39,812 bases of DNA, from NCBI GenBank assembly GCA_023248215.1, contig JAHFEW010000040.1, positions 1 to 39,812 on the forward strand. Reading direction: 5' to 3'. Below the pieces are notes generated by a model, which saw nothing but the letters and a program-made list of their open reading frames with translations, did no database searches and had not been told where the DNA came from. The position numbers and the translations under genes are program-made. This document shows positions 17,157 through 25,226 of this stretch, one piece after another; positions within the stretch are counted from its first letter, which is position 1; every line of letters starts with the position of its first letter. This stretch comes from Nitrospira sp. (GTDB taxonomy: Bacteria > Nitrospirota > Nitrospiria > Nitrospirales > Nitrospiraceae).

Positions 17157-19418
17157 ATGAAACCTGGGTTGCATTGGGAAAGTGTATCGGCATGCTGTGG
17201 TCTGGCGGCCATGTTGGTGATGGGAATCTATGCGTCCGCCGAATTGGCGGCGGAGGAACCTTCAGATCAAGACGCGCCCGTGGTGGTGGTCGAGCCGGTC
17301 GAGGTGAAGGGGAAGCGGATCGAAAACGTCGAAGATGTGAAGCAGGAACTGGCTCGTAGACCGGGGAGTAATATTCTCATCGAAGAAAAGCAGATCACCG
17401 AGTCACGAGCCCTCAATCTTCAAGACGTGCTGCAGTTTGCACCCGGGGTCCGCTTTCAATCGCGCTTCGGCGCGGACGAAGGACAGTTTCAGATCCGGGG
17501 CACCTCCTTGCGCAATAACTTCCACCATCGAGGCATCAACATCTTGATCAATGGGATCTTCTTCGGCGATGCCGACGGCTTTTCTGATTTTGAATCGATT
17601 GACCTCTTGGCGTACGAACGCATCGAAGTCTATAAGGGCGCGAACGCGCTGCGCTACGGGGCGAACAGCATCGGCGGGGCGATCAACTTCGTGCCGCGGA
17701 CGGGCTACAGCGCCTCCACGCTGCAAATGCGGATGCTCGCCGGCAGCTTCGGCATGGTGAGCGGCCAGGTCTCCAGTGGGAAAGTCACGCAGCCGTTCCA
17801 GGTCGGCAGCATGAGCGCGACGATGGACTACTACATCAGCGTCTCCGGCAACCGCCAGGACGGATTTCAAGACAACAGCCAGCAGGCCAGAGAGCGGATC
17901 AATGCCAACATCGGCCTCCAGCTCGGGAACCATCAGGAGATCCGCGCTTATTTTCTCCAGGCGAATGTGGCCGAACGCATTCCTGGCTCGCTGACCACTG
18001 GACAACTTTTTCAAAACCGGCAGCAGGCGGGTGGGCAAAGCCCTCCCGGAACCCCTCCGTTCTTTGCGTGCAACCTGAACAACCAGGTCTGTAATTACGG
18101 GCGTTACTATAGTCTGCAGCGCATCGGGATCGCGTACCACAACGAGTTCGCTCCCAATCAATACTTCGAAATCATTCCCTACTTCTCGAATCAGTATGTG
18201 GACCACCCCATTTTCCAGACGATTCGACAGGATAACAACAACGTCGGCGGTGAGTTCCGGTACGTCAATTCCAACACCTTGTTCGGGAAGAACAACTCCT
18301 TCGTCGCGGGATTCCAGCCGCGGTATGGTGATCAGCGCCAGCAGCGGTTTGTGAACATCAACGGCAGCATCGGAGCCCTGACGCAAAACTACAGGGCCCA
18401 GACCACGTACTTCGGCGCCTATGCCGAAGATGCGTTCGATGCCACCAAGGACTTCACGATCGTGATCGGTGGCCGCTGGGACTATAGCGGACGGCAGGCC
18501 ACGGTGGACAACTTCGGACCGGCCGGCAATCCCTTCAACCCCAATACGCCGTCCACGCCGACCGGCACCAATCGGCCGTTGCAGCATTTCGATGCGATCA
18601 GCCCGAAAGTCGGCTTCGTCTATCGCACCACGCCGACTTCTCAATTGTATTTCAATGCCAGCCGGGCCTATGAGGCGCCGCTCAATCTGGAGCTGCTCTC
18701 CTCGGTCAACGCGAACGGCACGCCGAATACGGGCTTTCTCAACCTTGACGCGCAGCGCGCGTGGCAATTGGAATTAGGCCACCGCGGGACCTCCGCCGAT
18801 CGGCGCTACAACTGGGATGTCACGGTCTACAATCTCGAGATGCAAAAAGAGATTCTCGCGTCGATCATCAACAACCAGGGTACGTTCCAAAACGCCAATG
18901 GGACGCGTCACACCGGCGTGGAAGCGGGCGGTGGCATGGTGCTCAAAAAAGGGCTGTTCGCACAGGGTGGGGCTGGCAGGGAGGACAGCCTGCAAACGCG
19001 CGTGGCCTATACCTGGTCGCGCTTCAAGTTCACCGATGACGTGCGAGCTGGGGGAGCAGTCGGCCAGAATGTGTTGATTGCCAAAGATGGGAACACGGTT
19101 GCCGGTGCGCCGGAACATAGCCTGAACGTGGAGTTCCGGTACGACCATCCGGCCGGTTGGTGGATCGCGCCGAATATCGAGTGGTCGCTGTCCGGATTCT
19201 ATACGGACTATCAAAACACGATTAAGAATCCTTCCTATGCGCTCATCAATCTGCGGTCAGGGTGGAACGTCGACGAACACTGGACGCTCTTTGCCGAAGG
19301 ACGCAATTTGACCGACAAGACCTATGCCGGCGCAGTGGTGGTCAACGATCAATTCAATCGGTATGCCAACGCGGGGCTGGGAATCAGCGCATTCGGAGGG
19401 GTGGAGTATAAGTTCTAA
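17157..19418 (+). CDS. TonB-dependent receptor 2
   Basis: The 753-aa outer-membrane receptor has a signal peptide (about 1-31) and a plug with LNLQDVLQFAPGVRFQ near 90, FQIRGTSLRNN near 117 and ERIEVYKGANALRYGANSIGGAINF near 160. The barrel ends GGVEYKF with a terminal Phe. The ribosome site AAGGAGAAG is ideal. It is the Fe-siderophore-like (FecA/FhuE-type) class by plug style, but the ligand cannot be deduced. The barrel holds one Cys pair (ACNLNNQVC near residue 303-309), probably an extracellular disulphide. A strong stem-loop lies 40 bp after the stop. It belongs to the amidohydrolase / S9-like neighbourhood. Confidence 0.92.
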   Translation: MKPGLHWESVSACCGLAAMLVMGIYASAELAAEEPSDQDAPVVVVEPVEVKGKRIENVEDVKQELARRPGSNILIEEKQITESRALNLQDVLQFAPGVRFQSRFGADEGQFQIRGTSLRNNFHHRGINILINGIFFGDADGFSDFESIDLLAYERIEVYKGANALRYGANSIGGAINFVPRTGYSASTLQMRMLAGSFGMVSGQVSSGKVTQPFQVGSMSATMDYYISVSGNRQDGFQDNSQQARERINANIGLQLGNHQEIRAYFLQANVAERIPGSLTTGQLFQNRQQAGGQSPPGTPPFFACNLNNQVCNYGRYYSLQRIGIAYHNEFAPNQYFEIIPYFSNQYVDHPIFQTIRQDNNNVGGEFRYVNSNTLFGKNNSFVAGFQPRYGDQRQQRFVNINGSIGALTQNYRAQTTYFGAYAEDAFDATKDFTIVIGGRWDYSGRQATVDNFGPAGNPFNPNTPSTPTGTNRPLQHFDAISPKVGFVYRTTPTSQLYFNASRAYEAPLNLELLSSVNANGTPNTGFLNLDAQRAWQLELGHRGTSADRRYNWDVTVYNLEMQKEILASIINNQGTFQNANGTRHTGVEAGGGMVLKKGLFAQGGAGREDSLQTRVAYTWSRFKFTDDVRAGGAVGQNVLIAKDGNTVAGAPEHSLNVEFRYDHPAGWWIAPNIEWSLSGFYTDYQNTIKNPSYALINLRSGWNVDEHWTLFAEGRNLTDKTYAGAVVVNDQFNRYANAGLGISAFGGVEYKF

Positions 19419-19457
19419 GCGGTGGGTCACGGTCTCTGTTCGGAATGAATGGCTCCT

Positions 19458-19491
19458 GCACAGAGCCTCGCCGTTGGGCGAGGCTCTGTGC
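19458..19491 (+). terminator. Strong stem-loop after TonB-dependent receptor 2
   Basis: A perfect 15-bp stem (GCACAGAGCCTCGCC with its complement) closes a 4-nt GTTG loop. No U-run follows, so it may act as a transcript-stabilising 3' end or need Rho. Confidence 0.6.
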
Positions 19492-19590
19492 GTGCATTGC
19501 TTTGCTGGAACGAAGAGGGTCGATCCCCAGCGCCTTGTTCGACGAGTCGGCTCCAGGGGTGGACGATCGCCGATTAAACATGTGATAACT

Positions 19591-21618
19591 ATGTCTGTTA
19601 GGCATCCCCGGATGGTGTGTCCTGGTCACCTCAGGGATAAACCGCGCCGGCTCATGTACGGACTGCTTGCCATTCTGTTATTCCTGTTGTGCGTGGAGCC
19701 CGCCCACGCGGATTCAAGCTCTGCGCCTCCACCCACTGAGTCCTTCGCCGCTCTTCCGCGCATCTCATCGATTCAACTCTCTCCATCGGGCAAACATCTG
19801 GCGGTCCTCCGCAATCACGAGGGGAAGACCTGCCTGGATACCCAAACCGTCACCGGGCAGGATGTGCACCGCGTCGTGACGATGGACAATCTGGAATTTA
19901 TCATTGCGTGGTTTCAGTGGGTGAACGACGAACGGTTGCTGGTCAGTATCCGGCTCGCGGATGCGCGCGAGGGGATCGACTCGCAGGAAACTCGACTGCT
20001 GGCGGTCAATCGGGACGGGACGCAGCAGAACCCCAATCTTTTCAAGCAGGCTCCCTTCCTCTCGACCTTTGGAAAGAAACATTTCCCCCAGTTCCAGGAT
20101 CGTATCGTGGGAACCATTCCGGGCGATCCCAGGCATGTTCTCATCGCGCTTGACCTCGAGCGACCGCTGGCTCCGGATGTCTACAAACTGGACGTCTATT
20201 CCGGCGAGCGGCAGCTGGTGCAGGCGAATCCGGGACTGCAGCCGGGCTCGCGCAATGTCCTGCGATGGATTGCCGATCGCGAAGGCCAGGTGCGGGCCGG
20301 GGCGGGCCAATTTGAGACCACGGTGCGTGTGATCGTCAAGCCGCCGGAGTCCAGCACGTGGCGCGACTTTGCCGAATATGACCTGGCAAAGGAAACAGGC
20401 CTGGTGCCGCTGGCGTTCGATGCCGATCCCGCGTGGCTCTATGTGAGGGATCAACATCGGGGAAAGGCCGCGATCTTTAAGCTCAACATCGTTGATCGCT
20501 CGGCGGATCGTCTTCTCGTGGCCTCCGACCAGAAGTTCGATCTGGCCGGCGAATTGGTGTATGCGCCGGGGCGCCGGAAAGTCGTCGGCGTCCGGTACAG
20601 CGCGGGTGATCAGCGGGTCTTGTTCTGGGATTTCGACGCCCAGCGGCTCCAGGCCCGCATCGATCGGACGATACCAGGGCGCGCGAACGTCATTCATAGC
20701 AGCAGTGACGATGGGCGACTGCATGTGGTGCGCTCAGCCGGCCCGGCTCATCCTCCGCAATTTTATCTGTTCGACGAACGCGATGGGCGCATGGTAGCGC
20801 TCGGTCAGGCCTACCCCGATCTTGACGCGGCCGGTCTGGCGGTTCCGCAATCGATCACGCTGACGGCACGCGACGGGAAAGAGTTGCATGGTTTTCTGAC
20901 CATCCCGAAAGATCGAGACCCTCGACAACTTCCCCTGATTCTGTTTCCGCACGGGGGGCCGGCATCGCACGAACGCGATGCGTTCAACTATTGGACGCAG
21001 TGGTTCGCGAGTCGCGGGTGGGCGGTGCTGCAAGTCGACTTTCGCGGCTCGGACGGGTACGGAGATGAGTTTGCACGGGCCGGATTCCAGCGCTGGGGTC
21101 TCGAGATGCAGGACGATTTGACCGACAGCGTGCATTGGGCGATCCAAACCGGCCTCGCGAACGCGAACCGCATCTGTATCGTCGGCGCAGGCTATGGCGG
21201 GTATGCAGCGTTGATGGGCGCGGTGAAGACGCCGGAGCTCTATCGCTGCGCCGCCAGCCTGGGCGGCGTGACGGACTTGCTGCAGATCGTGGCCGCCAGC
21301 CGCTGGTATCTGAATCAAAAGCAGGTGGTGGAGTCGCGCACCGGTTCCTGGTGGAGTGATCGCGATCGACTGCAGGACACCTCACCTCTGTACCATGCGC
21401 AGGACATCCGCACGCCGCTCCTGCTGATGCATGGCGCCATGGATCGGGTGGTGTCGGTGTCCCACGGCCGCGACATGGCCGAGGCATTGAAGATGGCCAA
21501 GGTCACGGCCTATCGTTATATCGAACTCCCCTTGGCCGATCAGGCCCTGAGTCGCGAGCAGGATCGGATGCAGGTATTCATGGAGCTGGAACAATTTCTC
21601 ACCAACTATTTAGAGTAG
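19591..21618 (+). CDS. S9 (prolyl oligopeptidase-like) family protein, probably catalytically dead
   Basis: The 675-aa exported protein has a signal peptide (hydrophobic MYGLLAILLFLLCVEPAHA). An N-terminal beta-propeller domain (about 60-400) and a C-terminal alpha/beta-hydrolase domain (about 410-675) follow, the order of S9C acylaminoacyl-peptidases. FPHGGP, the DFRGSDGYG loop and the GW..MQDDL segment are normal. But the nucleophile elbow reads G-A-Gly534-Y-G-G-Y instead of G-x-Ser-Y-G-G-Y (codon GGC where Ser AGC is expected). The catalytic His position is Gln651 (ADQAL where GHGF is usual). Only Asp618 (HGAMDRVV) of the triad remains. It should be a non-hydrolytic binding protein. Start is uncertain among 19591, 19612 and 19654. 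Confidence 0.85.
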   Translation: MSVRHPRMVCPGHLRDKPRRLMYGLLAILLFLLCVEPAHADSSSAPPPTESFAALPRISSIQLSPSGKHLAVLRNHEGKTCLDTQTVTGQDVHRVVTMDNLEFIIAWFQWVNDERLLVSIRLADAREGIDSQETRLLAVNRDGTQQNPNLFKQAPFLSTFGKKHFPQFQDRIVGTIPGDPRHVLIALDLERPLAPDVYKLDVYSGERQLVQANPGLQPGSRNVLRWIADREGQVRAGAGQFETTVRVIVKPPESSTWRDFAEYDLAKETGLVPLAFDADPAWLYVRDQHRGKAAIFKLNIVDRSADRLLVASDQKFDLAGELVYAPGRRKVVGVRYSAGDQRVLFWDFDAQRLQARIDRTIPGRANVIHSSSDDGRLHVVRSAGPAHPPQFYLFDERDGRMVALGQAYPDLDAAGLAVPQSITLTARDGKELHGFLTIPKDRDPRQLPLILFPHGGPASHERDAFNYWTQWFASRGWAVLQVDFRGSDGYGDEFARAGFQRWGLEMQDDLTDSVHWAIQTGLANANRICIVGAGYGGYAALMGAVKTPELYRCAASLGGVTDLLQIVAASRWYLNQKQVVESRTGSWWSDRDRLQDTSPLYHAQDIRTPLLLMHGAMDRVVSVSHGRDMAEALKMAKVTAYRYIELPLADQALSREQDRMQVFMELEQFLTNYLE

Positions 21619-21754
21619 GAAGCAGGATGGGTGCGGTCTAGAGTATCGCCGGCATCTCACGGTAGTTTGGTTTGTGTAGCATCCATGAGCACACGTCGGT
21701 AGACAGATTTCTTGGAACGGCGTAAAGGATACAGAGGCTGAAGATTACTCGACC

Positions 21755-22095
21755 ATGAACAGACTCTCTTTCAAAGAATCCTTGGTTGGCATCGCACTCG
21801 GCATTGCCGGAGTCTATCTCACCTTCTCACCTTGGCGCTCACGACAGCTGGCTGCCTCCTTGCGCATGCTGCGCCGTCGGGCGGTCACCACCCACATTCT
21901 GGAACTGAGTCGCATTCATCCCTCTGCTCCTGGGCCTGCCAGGCGACGTCCGATGTCGGGCCCGTCTCTCAGGGCGCCGCGGGGATGGTGTGGGCTGCTC
22001 GGTCTCACGCGATCTCCTCTCCTCCGCGCTTCATTGCTTTCGAGAACCAGTCGTCCCTTCACGCTCGCGCGCCGCCGATCCCTGCGCGGGGATAG
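21755..22095 (+). pseudogene. Small His-rich CxWxC protein, copy 4 (frameshifted)
   Basis: The N-terminus (MNRLSFKESLVGIALGIAGVYLTF) starts at ATG 21755 and resembles the leader of copy 3 (AAILAGVYLVLAVF). From about 21829 the family sequence continues in another frame. It holds an AHAAPSGGHHPHSGTESHS His cluster, C-S-W-A-C, TSDVGP (also in copy 3) and a final ARAPP, ending with TAG at 22093-22095. One base seems to be missing in the ACCTTCTCACCTT stretch (21821-21833). Either the gene is broken, the assembly has a one-base error, or a -1 frameshift is used. It follows the S9-like gene by 136 bp. Confidence 0.65.
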
Positions 22096-22460
22096 TTCGG
22101 GCGGGACGCACGTCGCCTTCACACCACAGAGACAATGAGGTCTGTTCCGCAACAGCAGGGGTTGTAGGCGGGAGCTTCATCGAAACTGTTGGCCGCAATC
22201 TCCGGGTGTTCGGCCCGAACTATTTCACTCACTGAAGATGTCGTCCGAGTCCAGGTGCCCTTCTGGCCCGGACCATCCGGCAGCGCAGGCGCCTGACCTG
22301 TGACCTCCGCTGCCGACCCACGCAATATGCTGTGACGTAGTTGAATGTGGTCGTGAATGGTGGACCCGGTTATTGGGGAGGCCGTTGTCCTTCCTGCATC
22401 CGGGGAGGAGCGGTTTCGAAGACGCTCCTGTCCACCGCCAAGTGGTGGAGGAGGGCGGTG
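22096..22460. other. Intergenic region without a supported gene
   Basis: About 365 bases without a convincing gene on either strand. A short stem-loop (AGGAGCG / CGCTCCT, about 22406-22430) lies before the HTH gene. Nothing else recognisable. Confidence 0.5.
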
Positions 22461-22751
22461 ATGGATCAGCCGCTCCTGCGCGTGAAAGAAGCTGCGCAAT
22501 TACTGAAGGTCAGCAAGTGGACGATCTCTCGCTGGATCGATGAAGGCCGGTTGGATGCCACGAAGATCGGGGGAGGAAGCCTACGGATTTTTCGTCGCTC
22601 CGTACTAGTCAAGCAGGTTGTTTCGCCGGCGGGAGGGAGTACTGTCGGCGATCAGCCGTACTTGAGCTTCAACGCCAGATTCGTTGAGGCCAGCAGTAGG
22701 GTGACAGCATTCGCGATGATGATCGGTAACGAGTCAATGAGCATCCCGTAG
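22461..22751 (+). CDS. Excisionase-like small HTH protein, copy 2
   Basis: The first 60 residues are an excisionase/MerR-type HTH (LLRVKEAAQLLKVSKWTISRWIDEGRL, wing GGGSLRIFRRSVL), clearly paralogous to the 64-aa protein at 15417. The frame runs on to residue 96 over the 3' end of the antisense SemiSWEET gene. That tail (from about residue 65) has no counterpart in copy 1, so the ancestral stop codon may have been lost. The ATG is preceded by GGAGGAGGGCGGTG. It is placed after CxWxC copy 4, as copy 1 is placed after receptor 1, at the edge of a module. Confidence 0.7.
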   Translation: MDQPLLRVKEAAQLLKVSKWTISRWIDEGRLDATKIGGGSLRIFRRSVLVKQVVSPAGGSTVGDQPYLSFNARFVEASSRVTAFAMMIGNESMSIP

Positions 22752-22909
22752 ATCAGCCAGAGCAGGACACCTGTGCTGAAGGAGGCCAGCATCCCCAGCG
22801 AAAGATCTTCTGCCGATTTGGACTTCCAGGTTTTCATCACCTGCGGGAGAAAGGCGATGGTCGTCAGCGCGCCCGCCACCAGACCGAGCGTCATCGTCAT
22901 GGCCTCCAT
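22652..22909 (-). CDS. SemiSWEET-type sugar transporter
   Basis: The 85-aa protein has three transmembrane helices and the PQ-loop signature (TTIAFLPQVMKTWKSKSAEDLS near residue 16-37; N-terminal PQ, then LSLGML and WLIYGM near 52). This is the length and arrangement of bacterial SemiSWEETs, which dimerise to make a facilitative sugar channel in the inner membrane. It lies 18 bp downstream of the glucosidase gene on the same strand, so both probably act on the same sugar supply. Its 3' end overlaps the tail of the opposite-strand HTH frame. Confidence 0.88.
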   Translation of the reverse strand: MEAMTMTLGLVAGALTTIAFLPQVMKTWKSKSAEDLSLGMLASFSTGVLLWLIYGMLIDSLPIIIANAVTLLLASTNLALKLKYG

Positions 22910-22927
22910 AAGAATGCCTTCCCTCTT

Positions 22928-25219
22928 CTATTCCAGCGCCCCTTCAACCACAACACTGAGATCGCCATCCACCTTCAGCACCTCAACCTCGATTCCTCTC
23001 GGGCCTCGCTGGAATCCGAGATCAAGTCTGGCGCGACCAACCCGGAGCCGGCGGAGCTGCAGCCGGTCGAGAAAATCCGGCAGGATCGGGCGAACGATTC
23101 TGAGCCGCCGCTCGAATGCCTCCGGAACCAATCCCAGCAGCGTTTGAAGCAGAAAGGGCATGGCGCCGACTGCCCAGGCTTGGGGGTGGCATGCTACCGG
23201 ATAGGAGACAGGGATCTGGTACTTCTCGCGGCTGAAGCCGCAGAAGAGTTCCGGCAGTTGATGGTCTCGAAAATGGAACGCGGCCTCGAACAGTCCTTGG
23301 AAGATGCGCAGCGCCTCACGATCATGACCGTATCGGCGAAAGCCGGCGGCGATGATGGAATTATCGTGCGGCCAGACAGTGCCGAGATGGTACCCGATCG
23401 GGTTATACGCCCGCTCCTGAGCGGACAGCGTCCGAACGCCCCAGCCGCTGAACATGTCCTCCGCCATCAGCCGTCGCACCGTCCGATCCGCCTTGTCCGG
23501 ATCGGCGATCCCGGTCCAGAGGGCCTGCCCGGAATTGGAGGCGACGACCGCAGCTGGCTTCCCGCCGGCTTGGAGCGCCAACGCGTAACACCCCTGCTCC
23601 TCCATCCAGAAATCTTGATTGAACCGTCTGCGAAGCCGATCCGCCTCTTGCCGGAGTCGCTCGGCCCGCTCTCGATCTCCGGCGCGGGCGTACAGATCTG
23701 CGATGGCGTGCTTGGCGACATAGGCATAGCCTTGAACCTCCACCAGCGCGATCGGCGCCTCGGCCAAACTGCCGTCTACGTTGACGATCGCATCACCAGA
23801 ATCTTTCCACCCCATGTTCACCAGCTTTTCTTCCGACCGGCCGGTGTAGGTCACATAGCGTTCGCCGTGCCGATCCCCATAGATGTCCATCCAATCCAGC
23901 GCCCGCTCGATATGGCGCCGCAATTCATGGAACAGAGCCAGGTCTCCTGTCCAGGCGGCATGGCGACCGACTAGGATCAGAAACAACAACGTCGCATCCA
24001 CCGTCCCATAGAAGGGGGTATGGGGAATGACGTTCAGGTTCGCCATCTCACCGACCCGAAGTTCGTGCAAAATCTTGCCCGGCTCCTCATCTCGCCATTC
24101 GTCCTCGCGCTCGCCTTGATATTTCGCCAGCAGCCGGAGCGTCTGCTCGGCGACCGCAGGATGGTACGCGAGTGTTTGCAGTGCCGTGATGAGGCTGTCG
24201 CGCCCGAACAGGGTGACGAACCACGGCACGCCGGCCGCGAAGTACGTTTCGCGCCCGAGTTGGGTTCGGAGTACGCGGAGCCCCCGGAATGACCGTTCCA
24301 TAATCTCATCGAGCGACGAGCCGTTGCTGGATATCTTCGTCACCTGGGCCATCCAGGCCTGCGTCTCCTCCTCCAGTTCCGACTCGAGATGGTCGCGGTT
24401 TGGCACATCAGCGGTCTTCGAAAGGAAAGCGGGGCGACCTCTGGATTCGGCGAGAATAAGGGAGACGGCAATCTGCCGGCTTTCCCGAGGTCCGAGGCGG
24501 ATCAGAAACTCGGCGGTGGCGCCGTGCGTCCGATGAGGCGGCGGAGAACAGTGCACCGCCAGGCTTCGATAGATGCCGTCTTTCCCGTCATACCGAAAAC
24601 TCAACACTCCGTCATTCCATACCGGCGCCTGTAGGTCGCCATACGGCTTCGGCACCAATCCTCTGACCGCGAACACGTCCTCGAAGGCTGACTGAAACGT
24701 CAGGGACATAGCAAACTCCGCTTGCCGAAGCGTGAAGTTCTGGAAGAGAAGCCGGTCGCGGAGCGCCGGCGTGCCGCTGTCGATGAGGCGGCCCCAGGTA
24801 ATCCCGATCTCTTCCTTGTCGAGCGCGCTTCCATCCGGCATCGTGATCCTCGGGTTCGTTAACGTGAAGACCCCGATGGAGCCTTGGGCCGCGCTGGCGG
24901 ACAGCTCCTGCGCCATCAGACCGGCCAGCCGGAGCTCGTAGCCGTTGAGGAAGCGGCAATCGTGGTAGTAGAGCCCGAACCCGTGCCTGTTGTGCAACGG
25001 CACGTTGCCGTCAGGTTTCGCCAAGAAGAACACGTCTTCATGCTTGATGACGATGGCATCGGCGAGGCTTTCCACATCGGTCGGCCTCCCCTTGGTCAAC
25101 ATCTCTTCTCGTTGGCCGTCTTTCTTCTCAGCAGTCCGAAGAAGATGGCGGACCTCGACCACCGGCGCTGTGAAGGGCCATGCCAAGGAGAGGGACAGGA
25201 ATGTGCGGCGGGAAATCAT
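22928..25219 (-). CDS. Glycogen debranching-type amylo-alpha-1,6-glucosidase family protein
   Basis: The 763-aa protein has an N-terminal beta-sandwich domain (about 50-260; KHEDVFFLAKPDGNVP, then GLYYHDCRFLNGYELRL). A C-terminal (alpha/alpha)6 glucosidase domain (about 290-730) follows, with PWFVTLFGRDSLIT, HTPFYGTVDATLLF, GWKDSGDAI and GYHLGTVWPHDNSIIA. These are hallmarks of the bacterial amylo-alpha-1,6-glucosidase / GDE_N_bis family, which trims alpha-glucans. The N-terminus is odd: the ATG at 25219 gives M-I-SRRTFLSLSLAWPF, a twin-arginine-like leader that such enzymes do not usually have. ATG 25102 would give an ordinary cytosolic start. A TTG at 25246 is also open. It pairs with SemiSWEET downstream. 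Confidence 0.88.
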   Translation of the reverse strand: MISRRTFLSLSLAWPFTAPVVEVRHLLRTAEKKDGQREEMLTKGRPTDVESLADAIVIKHEDVFFLAKPDGNVPLHNRHGFGLYYHDCRFLNGYELRLAGLMAQELSASAAQGSIGVFTLTNPRITMPDGSALDKEEIGITWGRLIDSGTPALRDRLLFQNFTLRQAEFAMSLTFQSAFEDVFAVRGLVPKPYGDLQAPVWNDGVLSFRYDGKDGIYRSLAVHCSPPPHRTHGATAEFLIRLGPRESRQIAVSLILAESRGRPAFLSKTADVPNRDHLESELEEETQAWMAQVTKISSNGSSLDEIMERSFRGLRVLRTQLGRETYFAAGVPWFVTLFGRDSLITALQTLAYHPAVAEQTLRLLAKYQGEREDEWRDEEPGKILHELRVGEMANLNVIPHTPFYGTVDATLLFLILVGRHAAWTGDLALFHELRRHIERALDWMDIYGDRHGERYVTYTGRSEEKLVNMGWKDSGDAIVNVDGSLAEAPIALVEVQGYAYVAKHAIADLYARAGDRERAERLRQEADRLRRRFNQDFWMEEQGCYALALQAGGKPAAVVASNSGQALWTGIADPDKADRTVRRLMAEDMFSGWGVRTLSAQERAYNPIGYHLGTVWPHDNSIIAAGFRRYGHDREALRIFQGLFEAAFHFRDHQLPELFCGFSREKYQIPVSYPVACHPQAWAVGAMPFLLQTLLGLVPEAFERRLRIVRPILPDFLDRLQLRRLRVGRARLDLGFQRGPRGIEVEVLKVDGDLSVVVEGALE

Positions 25220-25226
25220 CACATCA

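Noticed and set aside
15417-22751. Integrated prophage or integrative element suggested by excisionase-like genes
   Set aside because: No integrase, structural phage genes, tRNA or att-like direct repeats were seen.
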